From positions 35,321,501 through 35,385,500 of the forward strand of contig NC_086183.1 in NCBI RefSeq assembly GCF_023053635.1: a stretch of 64,000 bases of DNA. Direction: 5' to 3'. Position 1 is the stretch's first letter. Each line of letters opens with the position of its first letter. This document shows positions 30,792 to 43,212 of the stretch, one piece after another. Below the pieces are notes generated by a model. It saw nothing but the letters and a program-made list of their open reading frames with translations. It was not told where the DNA came from and did not search any database. The translations under genes and the position numbers were made by a program. The stretch comes from Elgaria multicarinata webbii. Taxonomy: Eukaryota; Chordata; Lepidosauria; Squamata; Anguidae.

Positions 30792-33700
30792 TCACGCAAC
30801 CCTCCCAGGGCTCCCCACAGCCTCCAGGACCTGCTCCTCAGAGCTGACCTCCCCAGAGAAACCCACCGTGGGCAGCTTGATCTTCAGCCCCCCCTCGTCC
30901 TCCGGGTGCTCAGAGGAGATCTCCAGCACCCCATGGGCTTTGGGACTGAGCGCCAGCTTGGGGAACCTGAACTTTGGGGACTTCTCCCCCTTGGCGCTTT
31001 CCAAAGACGCCATCTCCGTTCGGGCAGCAGAGGAGACCATGGCCCCAGGCGCCTCCGCCTCCCCATTGCGCTTCTTGAAGCCCGACAAGCTGATCTTGGG
31101 CGACCTGAACTTGGCGGCCTTCAGAGCCGTGAAGGCGCCCAAGCCGCCCTGGGCCACGGCCGCCTCCGCCTCCTCGGCTCTCACCAGCTGCAGGTTCAGC
31201 TCTGAGTCCGCTTCGGGCGCCTTGGAAGGAGACGAGAGCTCCACCTGGGGCAGCCGGATCATGCCCAGCTTGCCCTTGCTGTCTTGGGCGCTGCCGTTCT
31301 GCGGCGAGGCCTCCGCGCCCTCCCCGTTGGCTGCGGAGAAGCCCAGCTGGGGCACCTTCAGCTTGGAGGAGGAGGAGGAGGGCCCCTCGGGCTCCCCGTT
31401 GACCTCCACCCCCGTCCTGGGCTTGGAGAGGGAGAGGCCAAAGGCAGGCCGCAGCTTCAGCCTGGCCATCATGCCCCCCCTGCTGTCGGCCTCAGCCTCC
31501 CCCTCCAGGAGCCCAGAGGAGCCTTCGGCCCCTTTTCCCTTGGGCCTGCTCAGCGCAAACGCGGGCCTCTTCCCCTTGGCCTCCGCCTCCTGCCCCGGGA
31601 GGCCTTCCCCGGCCTCCAGCCCCACTTTGGGCAAGGAGAGGCCGAACTTGGGGAGCTTCACCTTGTACTTCTTCCCGGCGTCGCCATCGGCGGCCTGCCC
31701 TTTGCCCCCCGGGCTCTTCCGGCCATCAACACCCCTGCGCCCAGCCCCCTCTGGCTCCTGGGAGCCCCCGTGCCGGGGCTGGGCCCCCTCCACTTCATAC
31801 TCTGCATGAGCTTTGAGGCCGGGGGGCGAGAGCTCCACACCGGGCAACTCGAAGGCCAGTTTCCTCCCCTCTAGGTCTGCGTCCCTCACATCCCCCTTGG
31901 GGCCGGACCCCCCGGAGGCCGGCCCCTTGCCCTTGGGCATCCTCAGCCCTCCCCCACCCACCTCCAGGTCAGCCACCCCCGCCAGCTTCCCCGCTTCCCC
32001 CTTGGCCTCGCTCTTCCCCTCTTGGTCCACGGAGAAGCCCACGTCGGGCAACGCGATCTGGGGCATCCGGAAGGAGAAGTCTGCCCCCTCCGCAGGGGGG
32101 CAGAGGGGCTGGGTGTCCGCGCTCGCCTCGGTGCCTGCCTTGGAGATGCTCACAGACGGGAGTTTCAGCTTGAACTTGCCCTCGTCGGCTCCCGCCCCGC
32201 TTTCCAGATCCGGCTTGCCCAGGCCAAAGCCAAGGGGAAGGGAGGGCATCTTGATCTTGGCTTCTTTTGCCCCGGTTTCAGGGCTCAGCACCTCCAGGCT
32301 CCCTCTGAGCTTGGGAGCTTTCAGCTCAAGCTGCGGGACCCTGGGCAGATCCGCCTCGGCCTCGCCTTCCCCATCCGAGCCGGAGCCCCCAAATTTGGGC
32401 AGCTTGATCGCCGGACCACTCACTGTGACTTTAGGCATCCTGCTGACGTCGGGGGCCCTCATTTTGGGGGCTGAGAACTTTGGAAGCCCAAACGAAGGCA
32501 TCTTGAACTTGCCTTCAAGCCCTGTGCCGGCCACCTCTCCTGCCCCGGTCAGGGGCAGCTCCGCATCCGAAAGTCTCGCCTTGGGCAAGGAGAGGTCCAC
32601 TTTGGGCACGCGGATCTTGGCACCCAGGAGGGAGGCTTCAGCTGCCCCCTCTGCCCCGCTCTCCCCTTCCCTCCCCAGGCTGAGCCTCCGCCCAAGCAGC
32701 TGCACTGCGGCCTCTGCCCTGTCCTCCTCGCCCCTCCCAAACTTTGGCAGCTCCACCTTCGGCAGCCTGATCTTGGCCTCCGCGCTGGGGGTTCCGTGAG
32801 GCCCGGGCTCCTCCGCACCGGTGGTGGGTAGGCTAATGCCCAGCTCCACCCTGGGGGCAGACACAGCGACGGAAGGCACCTTGGGGATCTTCAGCTCTCC
32901 CTCGTAACGGCGGATGTCCGCCTCCGAGACATCCACCACCGGCTTCTCCCCTCCGGCTCCGGGGCCTGGCATGGCAATCTCCAGCGACGGCATCTTGGCC
33001 TTGAGGCCGGGGCTCTCCGCCCCCGTGAGCAGCCCCTCCTCCACCCTGGCCTCCTTGGTGCTGACCTTGAGTAGCTCAACCTGGGGGATTTTCACGTCCA
33101 GTTCCGGGGGCTGGAGGCTCAGCTGCCCTTTGTCCGCTTCCGCCACGGTGGGGGAGGACATCGTCAGCTTCGGCACCTTCCCGAAGGGGCCCTGCGGCTT
33201 CTCCCTGGGGCTTCCAGGACCCTGCTTGGCCTTGGCCTCCGCCCCCAGGCCTGACGCCTCCCCGTCTCTGCGCATCACGCCGAAGGAAGGCATCTTGAAC
33301 TTGGATGCTTTGGCTTTGGCCCCCTTCAGGCCCAGCTCCCTGCCCTCAGCATCGCTCTCCTTGCCTTTGCCTCCAAACTTGGGCAGTGAGAATTTTGGCA
33401 CTCTCAGCTGGATGTCCGGGAGGTCAACGCCCACCTCCGGGGAGGTGCCTGCGGCCTCTTCACCAGAGCCCTTGGGAAGGGCAATGCCCACGGCCACTGT
33501 GGGCATCTCCACATCCACCGTGGGCAACTTCATTCTGCTCTCAGAAGAATCCACACCCACTTGAGGCTCAGAGGCCACACCAGAGGCCTCCTGGGCTGTT
33601 CTCCCTTCGATGCTGAGGCCTAGTTTGGGGACGTCCCCCTCTGCCCCCCACTTGGATTTGGGGAAAGAGATCCCGAACTTTGGCATTTTCAGCTTGGAGC

Positions 33701-36700
33701 CTTTGTCAGCAGCTTCTGGGCCCTCGGCCCTGGGTGCTTCGGGGCTCGCTTTCCGGACTTTGGGGCCAGAAATGCTGAACTTGGGGAGGGCAAATTTGGT
33801 CGACTTCAGCTTGGACTCGGCTTCGAGGCGTTTGCCGCTCTCGACGGTCATGTCTGGCAGCTTGACGGCCGGGATCTCTACCGAAGGCAGCTTCGCCTTG
33901 GGGCCCACGGCGGAGCCTTCCAGCCCCAGGCCGGCCTTCAGCAGTGCTTTGCCCCGCAGGCCCAGGCTGACCTCAGTCCCTGGCTCCCATTCGGCCACTT
34001 CCAGCTCCTTCCCCAAAGCAAGGTCCACCTTTGGGACTCGGGCCACCATCCCGCCGACATCCGGCCCCTCAAACACCCTCCTCCCACTGGGCTCCGGCTC
34101 CGGCTGGTCCACCTGGCATGTGGGGACACAGATCTCCACCCCCAAGCCTTTGCTTATTGTCTCGAGCGTGGGCAGCCGCAACGTGGCTTCGTGGTCTGGG
34201 AGGGGCTGCTCGGAGAGCGCAGGGTCTCTTCCCACCTTGGGCAAATCCAGCTCAACTCCAACTTTGGGCAAGTCAATTTTGAGTGTGGGCGCAGCAGCAG
34301 AGGGGGAGCTCAGCCGGGCTGAGGGAAGGGCCAGCTCCACCTCAGGCGTCTCCACGGAGAGGGACAGCTCTGGCTTCTGCAGCGGCACCCTGGGGAGCTG
34401 CACGTCTGGCACTTTCACCGACAGCAAGGGGAGCGCCACTTCTGGGACACCGACCTTCGTGCCAGAGTCACCTTCAGGCTTCGGCGACTTGGCACGGACT
34501 TGGGGCGGGGAGGGTGTTGCCTTGGCAGGGAGGTCAAATTTGGGGAGCGATACTTGGGGCATCTGGAACTTGAACCCCGCCCCTTCAGCAGCCTCTTCTG
34601 ACTTCACCCTCCTGGCAGGGGCAAGCGGCTCTCCCGCGACCGCTGGACGCTGCAGGTCACCGGCTTTGGGAAGCGAGAGGTCCAGGGACGGCACCTTCAC
34701 CCCAGGGAACTTTGCTTTGCTCTCCACTGCCCCCTCTTTGCTCTCCAGCTTGTGGTCCATCAGGGAAAGCCCCAAGCCAGGGATCTGGATCGTGGGGCCT
34801 CTGGCTTTGAGCTTGGGGCTCTCTGGTTTCCCCACACTGAGCTCCACCTGGGGCAATCTGCTTCCCCCTTCTTCTGGGGCTCTGGAGCCCAGCCTGGGCT
34901 GGCTGACTGAGGGGATCTTGGCAGAGACCACTGGGGCTGCCACCTCCTCCTTGCCCGTGGGCAGGGGGAACTCTAGGTCCACTGAGGGGGCCTCCACATC
35001 CAGGGCCGGCATCGTCACCCCTGGCTTCAGCTTCTCCTCCGACTCTTCCGCTCTGGCTCTGCCTTTCCCTAGGGTGACTTCGAGGGTCGGGGCCTTGACG
35101 GAGGACAGTTTCAGCTCGGCCTCCTCTGCAGAGACCCCGAACTTGGGGACTTTGATTCTGAAGCCTTCCCCTTTGGGGGCAACTTCTGGGGCTGCTCCCT
35201 CCAGTTTGGGAAGGCTCAGGTCTACGTCAAGCTTAGGTGCCACCACTTCAGCCACGGGGAGCTTCAGCCCAGCACGGATGCTGCCTTCTGGGACCTCCAG
35301 CCCCACAGAACTTACTTTGGGCAGCACTGTCTCCACTTTGGGCAGCCCAAACTGAGGGGGCTGGAGCCTGAAGCCTTCCCCCTTGGCACTGGCCTTGGGG
35401 GACTCTGCTCTGGCACCCACTTTTGGCAGCGGAGGGAGGTCAAGTTCCACCTGCGGGGCCTGGAATCCGGCGTCCGCTTTGGCTGCCGCTGCCTCTTCCT
35501 TGGCCTTCCTGGCCTTCGAGAAGGGCACAGTGAACCTGGGGACCTTCCCCTCCGCTTCCCCTTTGGCTCCTGCTTTCAGCTCCATGGCCATCTTGGGCAG
35601 CAGCCCAGCCCCCAGGCGACCCCGGGCTCCCTCGGCTCTTGCTCCCACGGCCGCAGCTGCCGCTTCCTTGACCTTCAGCCGGGGGAACTTCAGCCTGCGC
35701 CGCTTGGTCTCCAGGGAAGAGAGGTGCGGAGAGCGGTCTGGGCTGGGTTCAGCGGCTGCCACCTCCCCGGCACTCCTGGCCTTGCGCAGCTTGGAGAACT
35801 TGGGCAGGGAGAACTCCACGTCCACTGGCGCCAGGTCCAGCTTGCCGGCTGCCAGGTCCCCGTGGCTGCCGCGGCCCTCTGCCTCCCGCAGGTCCTTGGC
35901 CAGGCCTTTCTTCTTCTTCTTCTTCGTCTTAGTCTTCAGCACTGATAGGCTCTGGATGTTCTGCAGGAAGAAACAAGCCTCAGTTCTCCAGCCAAGAGGC
36001 ATTCCAGGGAGACAGACCCAGAAAGAGGGAAGACGACACAAGCTGGGAAAAATGACCTCTGCTGCCGGACCCACTTAGGCTAGTGCAGAAGTACGCAAAT
36101 CTCTGAATTTCATATGACTCTTCATCGGGCAAAGAGAGCCCTGTAGAACCCAAACAACTTCACTCTCCTAAGCCGGTCCCATAAAAGAAAACATCTTAAC
36201 TGCTGTGTGCACTTCAACCTTTAGGGTCAAAATGGAAGCCGCCATCTACTGGATGTCATTGGCAAGCGCTTGGCATGTTCAGGAGCAGCTCTCCTGCTTC
36301 CTCACCACAGCAGGAATGCTGGCACTCACCCCGTTCCTCCAATCCATCAGACCCAGGGAGAGCTGGGTTCAAATCCCCACTCAGGCATGCGGCTCGAGTA
36401 GGCCGCTCTCTCTCAGCCTGTCCCACCACTCTGGGTTGTCCCAAGGATAACATTGGGGAAAGGGGACCCAGGCACATAAGGGACACCGGGAGCTGCCCTG
36501 TCCTGTGTCCAGGTAGCCCAGTACTGTCAGCACAGGCAGGCAGAGGCGGCTCTCCAGGGCTTCAGGCAGGATTCTTCCCATCCCTCCTGGGGATGCTGCC
36601 GGGGATGGAACTGGGGGCCGTCAGCGTGCAAAACGGAGGCTCTTCTGCCGCAGAGCTACGGCCTCTCCCATGGCAGCCATCCTGACCTCTGGGCAGGGCA

Positions 36701-38436
36701 GTGGGGGTGGGTGGGCAGGTGGGGACAAATGAGCACTGCAGCTGTGCTTGCACCCATGGCTAGCCAGGTGCCCCTAGGACGGACACGGGACAGGCAGGAA
36801 GAGGGCAGCCACATCACCCTGCCTCCGGCATGTGGGGATCGGCTGCTTCTGGGCACAAAGGCATGGTGGCTAGCCACAGCTGGTTTAACGCCAGCCCCAC
36901 ACCTGCCAGGCATTCACCACCCTGCACTGGGCAGAGGAGCCCTCGGGTCAACCCTGAGCGCCCCCTATCCTCGGAGGACTCCCTGGGAGAGAGGCAACCG
37001 CCCTCCCCAGGGCCACCTACCAGCTTGGCCACTTTGGCCTTGGGGCCTCTCACTTCGAAGGTGGGTGCGCCAGGCTGGCGGGAGACGTCTCTGCTGGGCA
37101 CCGTCCGCTTCAGGCAGAAGGAGATCTTGTACGGCTTGGCACACCTGAGGATCTGCAAGGCGTCTTCGAACTTGATGTTATCAAAATAAACTCTGGCGCT
37201 CAGGAGCTGGTCACCTGAAGAGGGGACGGCAGGGCGGTCAGCAGGGGGGCAGGGCCAGGTGTCCCAGCAGGCTCCTCTCGAGCCACCAGCAAGGAGCTGC
37301 TCATGGCGGTGGCCAGACCGGGGCCTCCTCCTTGCGCTACAGGGCGACGGCACGTGAAAAGCCTCGTCCGGAAGCAGCACCCCTCATCTCCCGAGGAAAG
37401 GCCTTCCTTCCCACAGGCGGGGGCTGCGAGGCACCCCGGCAGCGCGCAGGAAGGGCTCCAGTTCTCCCGGCGCTCCCTCCTGGGGGGGCCCACCTTCCTG
37501 TGACGCAGCTGCCCCGTCAACAGCACCTCACCTTCTTGGAGGCTCAGCACCCGAGCGGCTGGTGAGTCTTTCAGCACGTCCTTGACGAAAATGCCTCCCT
37601 TGCCTCCCCCGGCCACACTCATTCCGCTGACCCCGGCCTCTGCTTCCGTCTCCACAATGACCTCCAGCAGTTCAGATGTCTCAATGGTCTTCTGCCAAGG
37701 AGGGAGCATGAGACCGGTGGGTAGGGAAGGATCGGCCCCCAGCCCCACCCTGGGGACAGTCCAGATGCTGCCCCAAACCATCCCTCCCCGCTCCAGGTGG
37801 GATCAACGTGGTCCCCAAGCGGGCTGCCATCTAGATACTGGCCTGGGCAGATGACCTCAAGCGACTTTGGATCAGCCTTACTCTGACCCAAGGCCAGAGC
37901 CGCTCTTTCCCCAAGGCGTAGTGGTGGAGGCCTTTTCTGCACCACAGAACCTTCTCGTGGGCACGTCTGCCGCACAAGCCACAAAGCCAGGTGCACGGCA
38001 GGGCGGATGAAGCTGCTCTTGGGGTGTGGAGCTCTGCCTTCCCTGTCCAGACCTCCTCTCCCTGCTCAGCACGGGCTCTCACACCGCCTTCCCAGAGCAG
38101 CGGAAAGCACAGGCCCACCTTGCCGCTGAGAGCTTCTACTGCCCTCTTTAGAGCAAGGGCCACCTGCAGCGCTCAGCCTCCTTCCAATACAGAGTCCTGC
38201 AGAGCGCCTTGCCCTCTGGACTGCTCCCTGGGCAGGGGGGAGGAGTGCTGGGCAAGGCTGACCACGGCCGCTCCTCCAGGGCTCCTGCTCCACCCACCAT
38301 CACCTGGGCTCCCACTGACCTCTCCTGCGGTCACCAGCCCTTGGGGAAAGTGCCGCTGAGCCCACGTGGGCCTGGCTGTGAGCTCCACAGTGCCACCCGC
38401 CGCTCTCACCTCCATGGCGCTGAGCTGTGCCTCCAT
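30792..38436 (-). CDS. PRX: PRX, periaxin (L-periaxin form)
   Basis: Coding exons: 38410-38436 of the 38410-38553 exon (ATG at 38434-38436, strong context), 37532-37691, 37021-37214 and 30792-35960. Splice sites and phases agree; the product is about 1849 residues, against 1461 in human. Residues about 15-100 form the PDZ-like domain ([39 protein letters not shown]), used in family members for dimerisation. Then come basic nuclear-localisation-like blocks ([23 protein letters not shown]) and a very long low-complexity tail of hydrophobic-P-basic repeats such as KMPKFGIS and [10 protein letters not shown], shared with the AHNAK family. The end keeps [15 protein letters not shown] and [10 protein letters not shown]. 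Periaxin is a Schwann-cell and lens scaffold that links DRP2-dystroglycan complexes and stabilises myelin. The gene lies between HIPK4 and SERTAD1, as in human. Confidence 0.97.
36330..36480 (+). mobile_element. tRNA-derived SINE in a PRX intron
   Basis: It contains the B-box-like GGGTTCAAATCCCCACTCAG followed by CTCTCTCTCAGCCTGTCCCA, the layout of a common squamate SINE. Confidence 0.65.
36481..36672 (-). mobile_element. tRNA-derived SINE, minus strand
   Basis: The minus strand begins GGAGAGGCCGTAGCTCTGCG with a tRNA-like A box, and later the B-box-like CCAGTTCCATCCCC. It abuts the plus-strand SINE at 36330, so two SINEs sit tail to tail in the intron between the last two PRX exons. Confidence 0.65.
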
Positions 38437-38450
38437 CTCGCTTGGGGGCT

Positions 38451-38487
38451 CCTCCTCCTCCTCCTCCTCCTCCTCCTCCTCCTCCTC
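38451..38487 (+). repeat. (CTC)n microsatellite in the PRX start exon
   Basis: On the minus strand it reads GAG repeats that would encode a run of 13 glutamates ending just upstream of the canonical PRX ATG and in the same frame. Confidence 0.9.
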
Positions 38488-39039
38488 GGGGCTGCGCTGG
38501 CTCTCGCCCTTCCTCTGGAGAACCCGCTTCAGCTCTGCATGGAGCTTCTCCTTCTGGGCCTGGAAGGGGACAAGAGCAGTCAGAGCAGAGCCACACGCCT
38601 GCACTGCACCGCAAACCAGTCTGAAGCCAGTTTAACTATCACAGGGTCTTCCTAGAACCCGCAGGGACTGTTGGTTTGGGAGGATCTTGGCAACTGTTTC
38701 CTTGGGATCCCTCCCTCCAGGCCCAGCCGTCAGGAGCTCCCCGCTGGGCTTCTCTCCAAGGTGGGAAGCCCAGCGGGGACAAAGGCAAACCCTGAGTGGG
38801 AGGCTGCAGCCAGAGGCGCCTGAGGTGCCCGTCCGCCTGGGCTCAGCTGCCACAGGCCAGAGAGGTCTGAGCCAGAGACCACCCACAATGCCTCAGGCAT
38901 GCAGCACCACAGAAACGACTGGATGTGGCTCCTCCACCCAACCCCACCTTCAAAATGGGAGAGACCCCGCAGGGAACAACCGGGAGTCGGGCACACATCC
39001 AAACCCACACACCCCGGTTTCCCTCTCTCTTACAGTCTA

Positions 39040-39140
39040 GGAACAGAAGAGCGCCGAGGCTGGATCAGGCCCACGGGGGCCTCTCTAGCCCTGCATCCTG
39101 TCCCCACAGGGGCCAACCAGGGGCCCCAAGGGCAAGCAGG
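39040..39140 (+). mobile_element. Dispersed CR1/SINE-like repeat
   Basis: The phrase CTGGATCAGGCCCACGGGGG with ATCCTGTCCCCACAGGGGCC resembles the 'TGGATCAGACCAAAGG ... CAGTGGCCAACCAG' repeat also seen at 47650-47725 and 55676-55770. Confidence 0.55.
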
Positions 39141-39345
39141 TCAGCAGCACCACAGTCCCCTCCCTCCCTCCCTCCTTCCTACTCACGTTGCCAGCCGCTG
39201 GTCCTGAGCGTCACGCTGCCTCTGATCGTGGAGCCCCCATGACCAGTAGCCCCCCAGAGCCACCGCCTCCCTATCTAACCTCCCCTCCCCAGGTGACCCA
39301 GGGGGGAAATCCTCTCCGCTCCCCCTACTCCTCCTCCAAACCTAC

Positions 39346-39450
39346 CGCTCTGTCTGCATCGCCAGCGTCCTCAGGGGTCAGCTGTGGCTGGGACCCTGCC
39401 GGGGCCTGCCGGAGCCGTGGAGGCTGCTCATTCCCTTTCGATGCTGCTAT
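39346..39450 (-). other. PRX: Upstream PRX exon (non-coding or N-terminal extension)
   Basis: A 105-base block with acceptor CCCTCCAG and donor GCG|GTAGGT on the minus strand. It has an open frame in phase 0 (GNEQPPRLRQAPAGSQPQLT) that joins without a stop to the 38410-38553 exon. In human, the PRX start codon is preceded by non-coding exons, so this may be 5' UTR. Assignment rests on splice signals only. Confidence 0.55.
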
Positions 39451-41056
39451 CTGGAGGGCCAGAAAAGGGGAGGTAGTGGGAGCCTGCTCTGGGAGGCCAG
39501 CGGCGCCACCGCTAAGGGGCCACCCCGCCCCGCCCCAACCCCGGAGACAGAGAACGGCCTCGAGGGCCATCAATGGACTCTAACAGTGACATGCCCACAC
39601 TCCTGGACACCCGCAAGGGAGCTGCAATAAACCAGTTTGCCCTAGAACAATCGGCTGTGGAATTGACCGGGGTGGGGAGTTACCAGGGCTTAATTCTCCC
39701 CCTGGAAGGACACCACTGTGGTTAACAAGCCTGGACCCGAAGTGAGATGTAAACGATGTCAAACTGCCTGGGAACAGTGACCAAAGTGTGATCGAGTTCA
39801 ACTCCATGTTGCCCAGAAAGCCCAGCACTGGTTCCAAAAGAGGAAAACTCTACAAAATATGGGGATTCACTGTGACAAAGAGGCAAGTTACTTCAGGATT
39901 ACTCAAAACCACAGCAATAGAAACTCAGCCAGAATGTCTGTCACAGACCGCTCCCCCTCCCTTGCAGCAGGCCAGGGAGAAAGCGGAGTCCAGAAAGCTA
40001 TGAGAGAAAAGGAGGCTCTCTTCAGAGAATGGAAGTCCTGCCCAAACAAAGAGAACAAAAAGGAACACCGATTCTGGGAGAAGAATTGCAAGCAGGTAAT
40101 AAGGGATCAATAAAAAACAATTGCACATATCACTAAAAACATTATCCTGAGTGGTGCCCATATATATACACACACATCATTACTTTAAAAGGAGGTTGGA
40201 TGATTTCCTGGGGGATGGGAGGTCCTTCATATAGCTATATGATTCAATGGAACCTCCAGGGTTGGAAGCAGTCTACCAGTCACTGGGGGAAGTAGTAGCC
40301 TAGCAAATCCAGACCAGGCAGCCCTTAGCAAGATGCAGCATGGCTCTTCGGATACTCTGCATGAGGGTCAGCCTGGAGGACATGCCGGGGGACAGTAGCA
40401 CATCCACCTGTGCCCGCCTCCTGATTGTCAGCTGAAGCCATGGGGTGGGAGGAGAACCCAAGGGGAGGATTTTGGCTGGGGGGGGGGGGCAACTAACCTT
40501 GGTCCTGGAAGACCTGAGTTCAAGTTCCAACCCTGCCATGGACTTAATGCAGGAGTGGGAAACCTCAGGCCGGGGGTCCCAGTCCAGGCCTCCTGGAGTC
40601 CCAATCTGGCCCTCCAGGGTTCCCCAGATGGCCCCTCCCCCTTTCCCCTGAGGGATGATCATTTGATGGTCGTCCCCCCCCCCCCCGCCATCCCAAAAGG
40701 ATGACATGCCCCTCCTGACCCTCGGAGACTGGCAGTACGAGCCCTGAGCTGAAATATTCCGGTCTTTTTTGGCTCTGGCCCCGCCCCCTTTGCCTTCAGC
40801 CCCGCCCACTGCCTTGGGAGCTCTGGGCTCTGTGGAAGTCCCCATCTGGCCAGGCAGCAGAAGTCAGCGCTGGAAGGGCCATGGGAGCGCTCCCCCTCCC
40901 CAGAAGTGCAATCACTCAGGTTCCTTGGGCCGCCGAGGGCGGGGGGGGGGGGAGCGCAGCCACCATTTGCTTCAGCCTGCGCTGCCAGCCCCAAGGGAAG
41001 GGGGAGCCCGCTGTGGGGCTGGGGCTGACGGAGCATGGGGCAACGTGGCTACTTAC

Positions 41057-41112
41057 AGGCGTTTGCCGTCTAGTCCTGAACACATGGCTTTCTGGCGGTC
41101 GGCCCTCTGCAG
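41057..41112 (-). other. PRX: Upstream PRX exon candidate
   Basis: A 56-base block with acceptor TTTCTTTCTGCAG and donor CCT|GTAAGT on the minus strand; a second acceptor six bases inside would shorten it without changing phase. One frame stays open into 39346-39450. Another contains a short upstream ORF that would stop at the junction. Confidence 0.5.
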
Positions 41113-42582
41113 CTGCAGAAAGAAAATGCTCCGTGAGTTACCCCAGATTTTGCCCCGTCCTGCCAGTCCAGGGCTCCGCCGCCGCCGCTTCCGTCCACAC
41201 CCTCGGAGGGGCCTGCAATTCCGCAGCAGGTGGACAGGATGGGCCACGGGAGGCGCATTTCCCCATTCAAATGTGGCTCATGAAACAGCCCCGCCTCCCA
41301 CTACGCTGGCCACCAGCATGCTCTGCTAGCTTGCCCTGGAACCATAGCAGGGCCACACCTGGCAACTCTCCCCCCCCCCCCCCCGCCCAGCCTAGCCCCA
41401 TATTAGCAGCAGAATAGCTGGGCTAAGCTGGGCTACTGGCTCATTTGGCTCAGCACTCCACTTTCCAAGCAGACTTTATTTTATTTTTAATCTACTTAAG
41501 AAACATTCAGCTCACATGTTGGGTGCTCAAACCCTCCCAGAGTGGCCAACCATAGACATCAAAGCAAAACAAAACGCCAGGTGATGCGGGCATCCGGGCA
41601 ACAGAAGCAAGCTCCACATTATTCCGGTGGCCAGGGTGGTGCCACGGTTTCAGTGAGTTCACACTGCAGAACTGCACATACTCAGAGTATTTCTTTTTAT
41701 CAGGGTTTGAAAACAGCAGAGCAGGAATGCAGAAGCTGCTGCAAAGCACGGAATGGCAGTTGTGGTGGTGGTGGGAGAAATGTTAGCAGCTGAAGCCACG
41801 TGCAGGACTGTCTAAGGGCGCGTGTGCTTAAGACCATTAAGGCCACAATCCTATAGGCTCTGGCAGGGGAGGGGCTTACTTCTGAGCAGACAAGTCTAGG
41901 ATTGCCGTCTGTCTGTCAAGGGTCCAAATCGAGCCAGCCGGCCTGTCCCCCCACCACGGACCCTTATTCCCTTTCCCCATAGAAGTCTCCCGACCTAGTC
42001 CCCTGCCCAGCAACCCTCGCCTGCTGCCTGCCTGCTGCCTGCCCTCCCCTCTGGCCCCTGGAGGAATTCCATCCTCCAGCCCACGGGCGGCATTTCATTC
42101 CCACGCTTGGACTCTGGGGACCCACGCCACGCCGCTCCCCAAAGGTCACGGCTCAATGCTGCACATTCCCAGGCCCAGAGGGACAATGGGGCGCTACGTC
42201 TTGGCCGAGCCTCACGTGCATCGCTGGCATTCCAGGAAGGCTTCCCAACCCCTCCTCCTCAGAGCCCCACTGGAACATGCGCCTCCGTCCACAGCAGCAG
42301 CCCCCTGCACGGGCTGCCCAAAGTGGACTGGCTGTTCCAGCACACCTCACTCACACAGCCAGAGTTCAAAGAGGGCTGGGGCTGCAGAGGCCCCCCCACC
42401 CCCACCTGCTCCTGGGGAGGTGGGCACGGTGGCCAAGCTCAGGAATTGCCCGGGGGCTCAGGGGGTGGACTCAACAGGGATGGCAGGATACAGAGGACGG
42501 GCGTGGGCTGGTCACTGGCTTGCCCAGGAGCTGACTACAGCAGGCTGAGGACAGGCACCAGGGAATGCGGAAGGCCTGGCCC

Positions 42583-42680
42583 TATGGATGTTCCTGGACT
42601 GCAATTTCCATCATCCCTCACCACTGGCTGTGCTGCTTAGGGCTGCTGTCCACCAACATCTGGAGGCCCCTGGTTCCCCA
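42583..42680. repeat. Foldback repeat copy
   Basis: Left part GGACTGCAATTTCCATCATC and right part CAACATCTGGAGGCCCCTGG are the two arms of the family described at 5556-5663. Confidence 0.55.
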
Positions 42681-43164
42681 TCCCAGGGCTAAACTTTAGG
42701 GCAAGTGGCAGCTTTCGAAAGGGGGGCAGGTGGAGCAGGGAGGAGCGGTCCAAGGCCCAGTAAGGATGGGTACAGAAGCCTCCGGATTCAGGAGCAGGAT
42801 ACCTCTGAGCACCAGGTGCTGGTGACAAGCAAGAGGGACACAAGAGCTCCCTGGAGGCCGGGGCCTGGTGAGCGGCTGGGTGGCACTGCAAACAGAAGAT
42901 GGGGCGCCAAGATGGCTCTTGGTCTGGTCCAGCAAGGCAGCTGCTTCTGATTTTGCAGCCCCAGAATGGTCCTGGGGCGTGGGAAAACTCCGGGGATCAG
43001 TCTGGCTCAGCACTCTGTTTTCCAAATAGATTTTAATGTTTTTCAAACCAACATTTAATTTCCTAAAGCTTTATCCCACCCCTCAGGTGGCAAAGCCCCA
43101 GTATACCCAATGAGTCTGACAGCCTCAAAAAGCAGCGGTGGAAGTAACGAAGATGAGATCTTCT

Positions 43165-43212
43165 GTGCCGTGATGCCTTGTAGGCCCCTTCCAACTCTGC
43201 TATTCTATGTTT
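43165..43212 (+). mobile_element. CR1 3' end fragment
   Basis: TTGTAGGCCCCTTCCAACTC followed by TGCTATTCTATG, the diagnostic CR1 tail. Confidence 0.8.

Noticed and set aside
33610-35355. A 581-codon plus-strand open frame, and others at 30766-31809 and 31813-32799
   Set aside because: They lie antisense to the PRX terminal exon. The repetitive, GC-rich codons of PRX leave few stops on the other strand; the translations look like serine-glycine-proline filler with no known domain.
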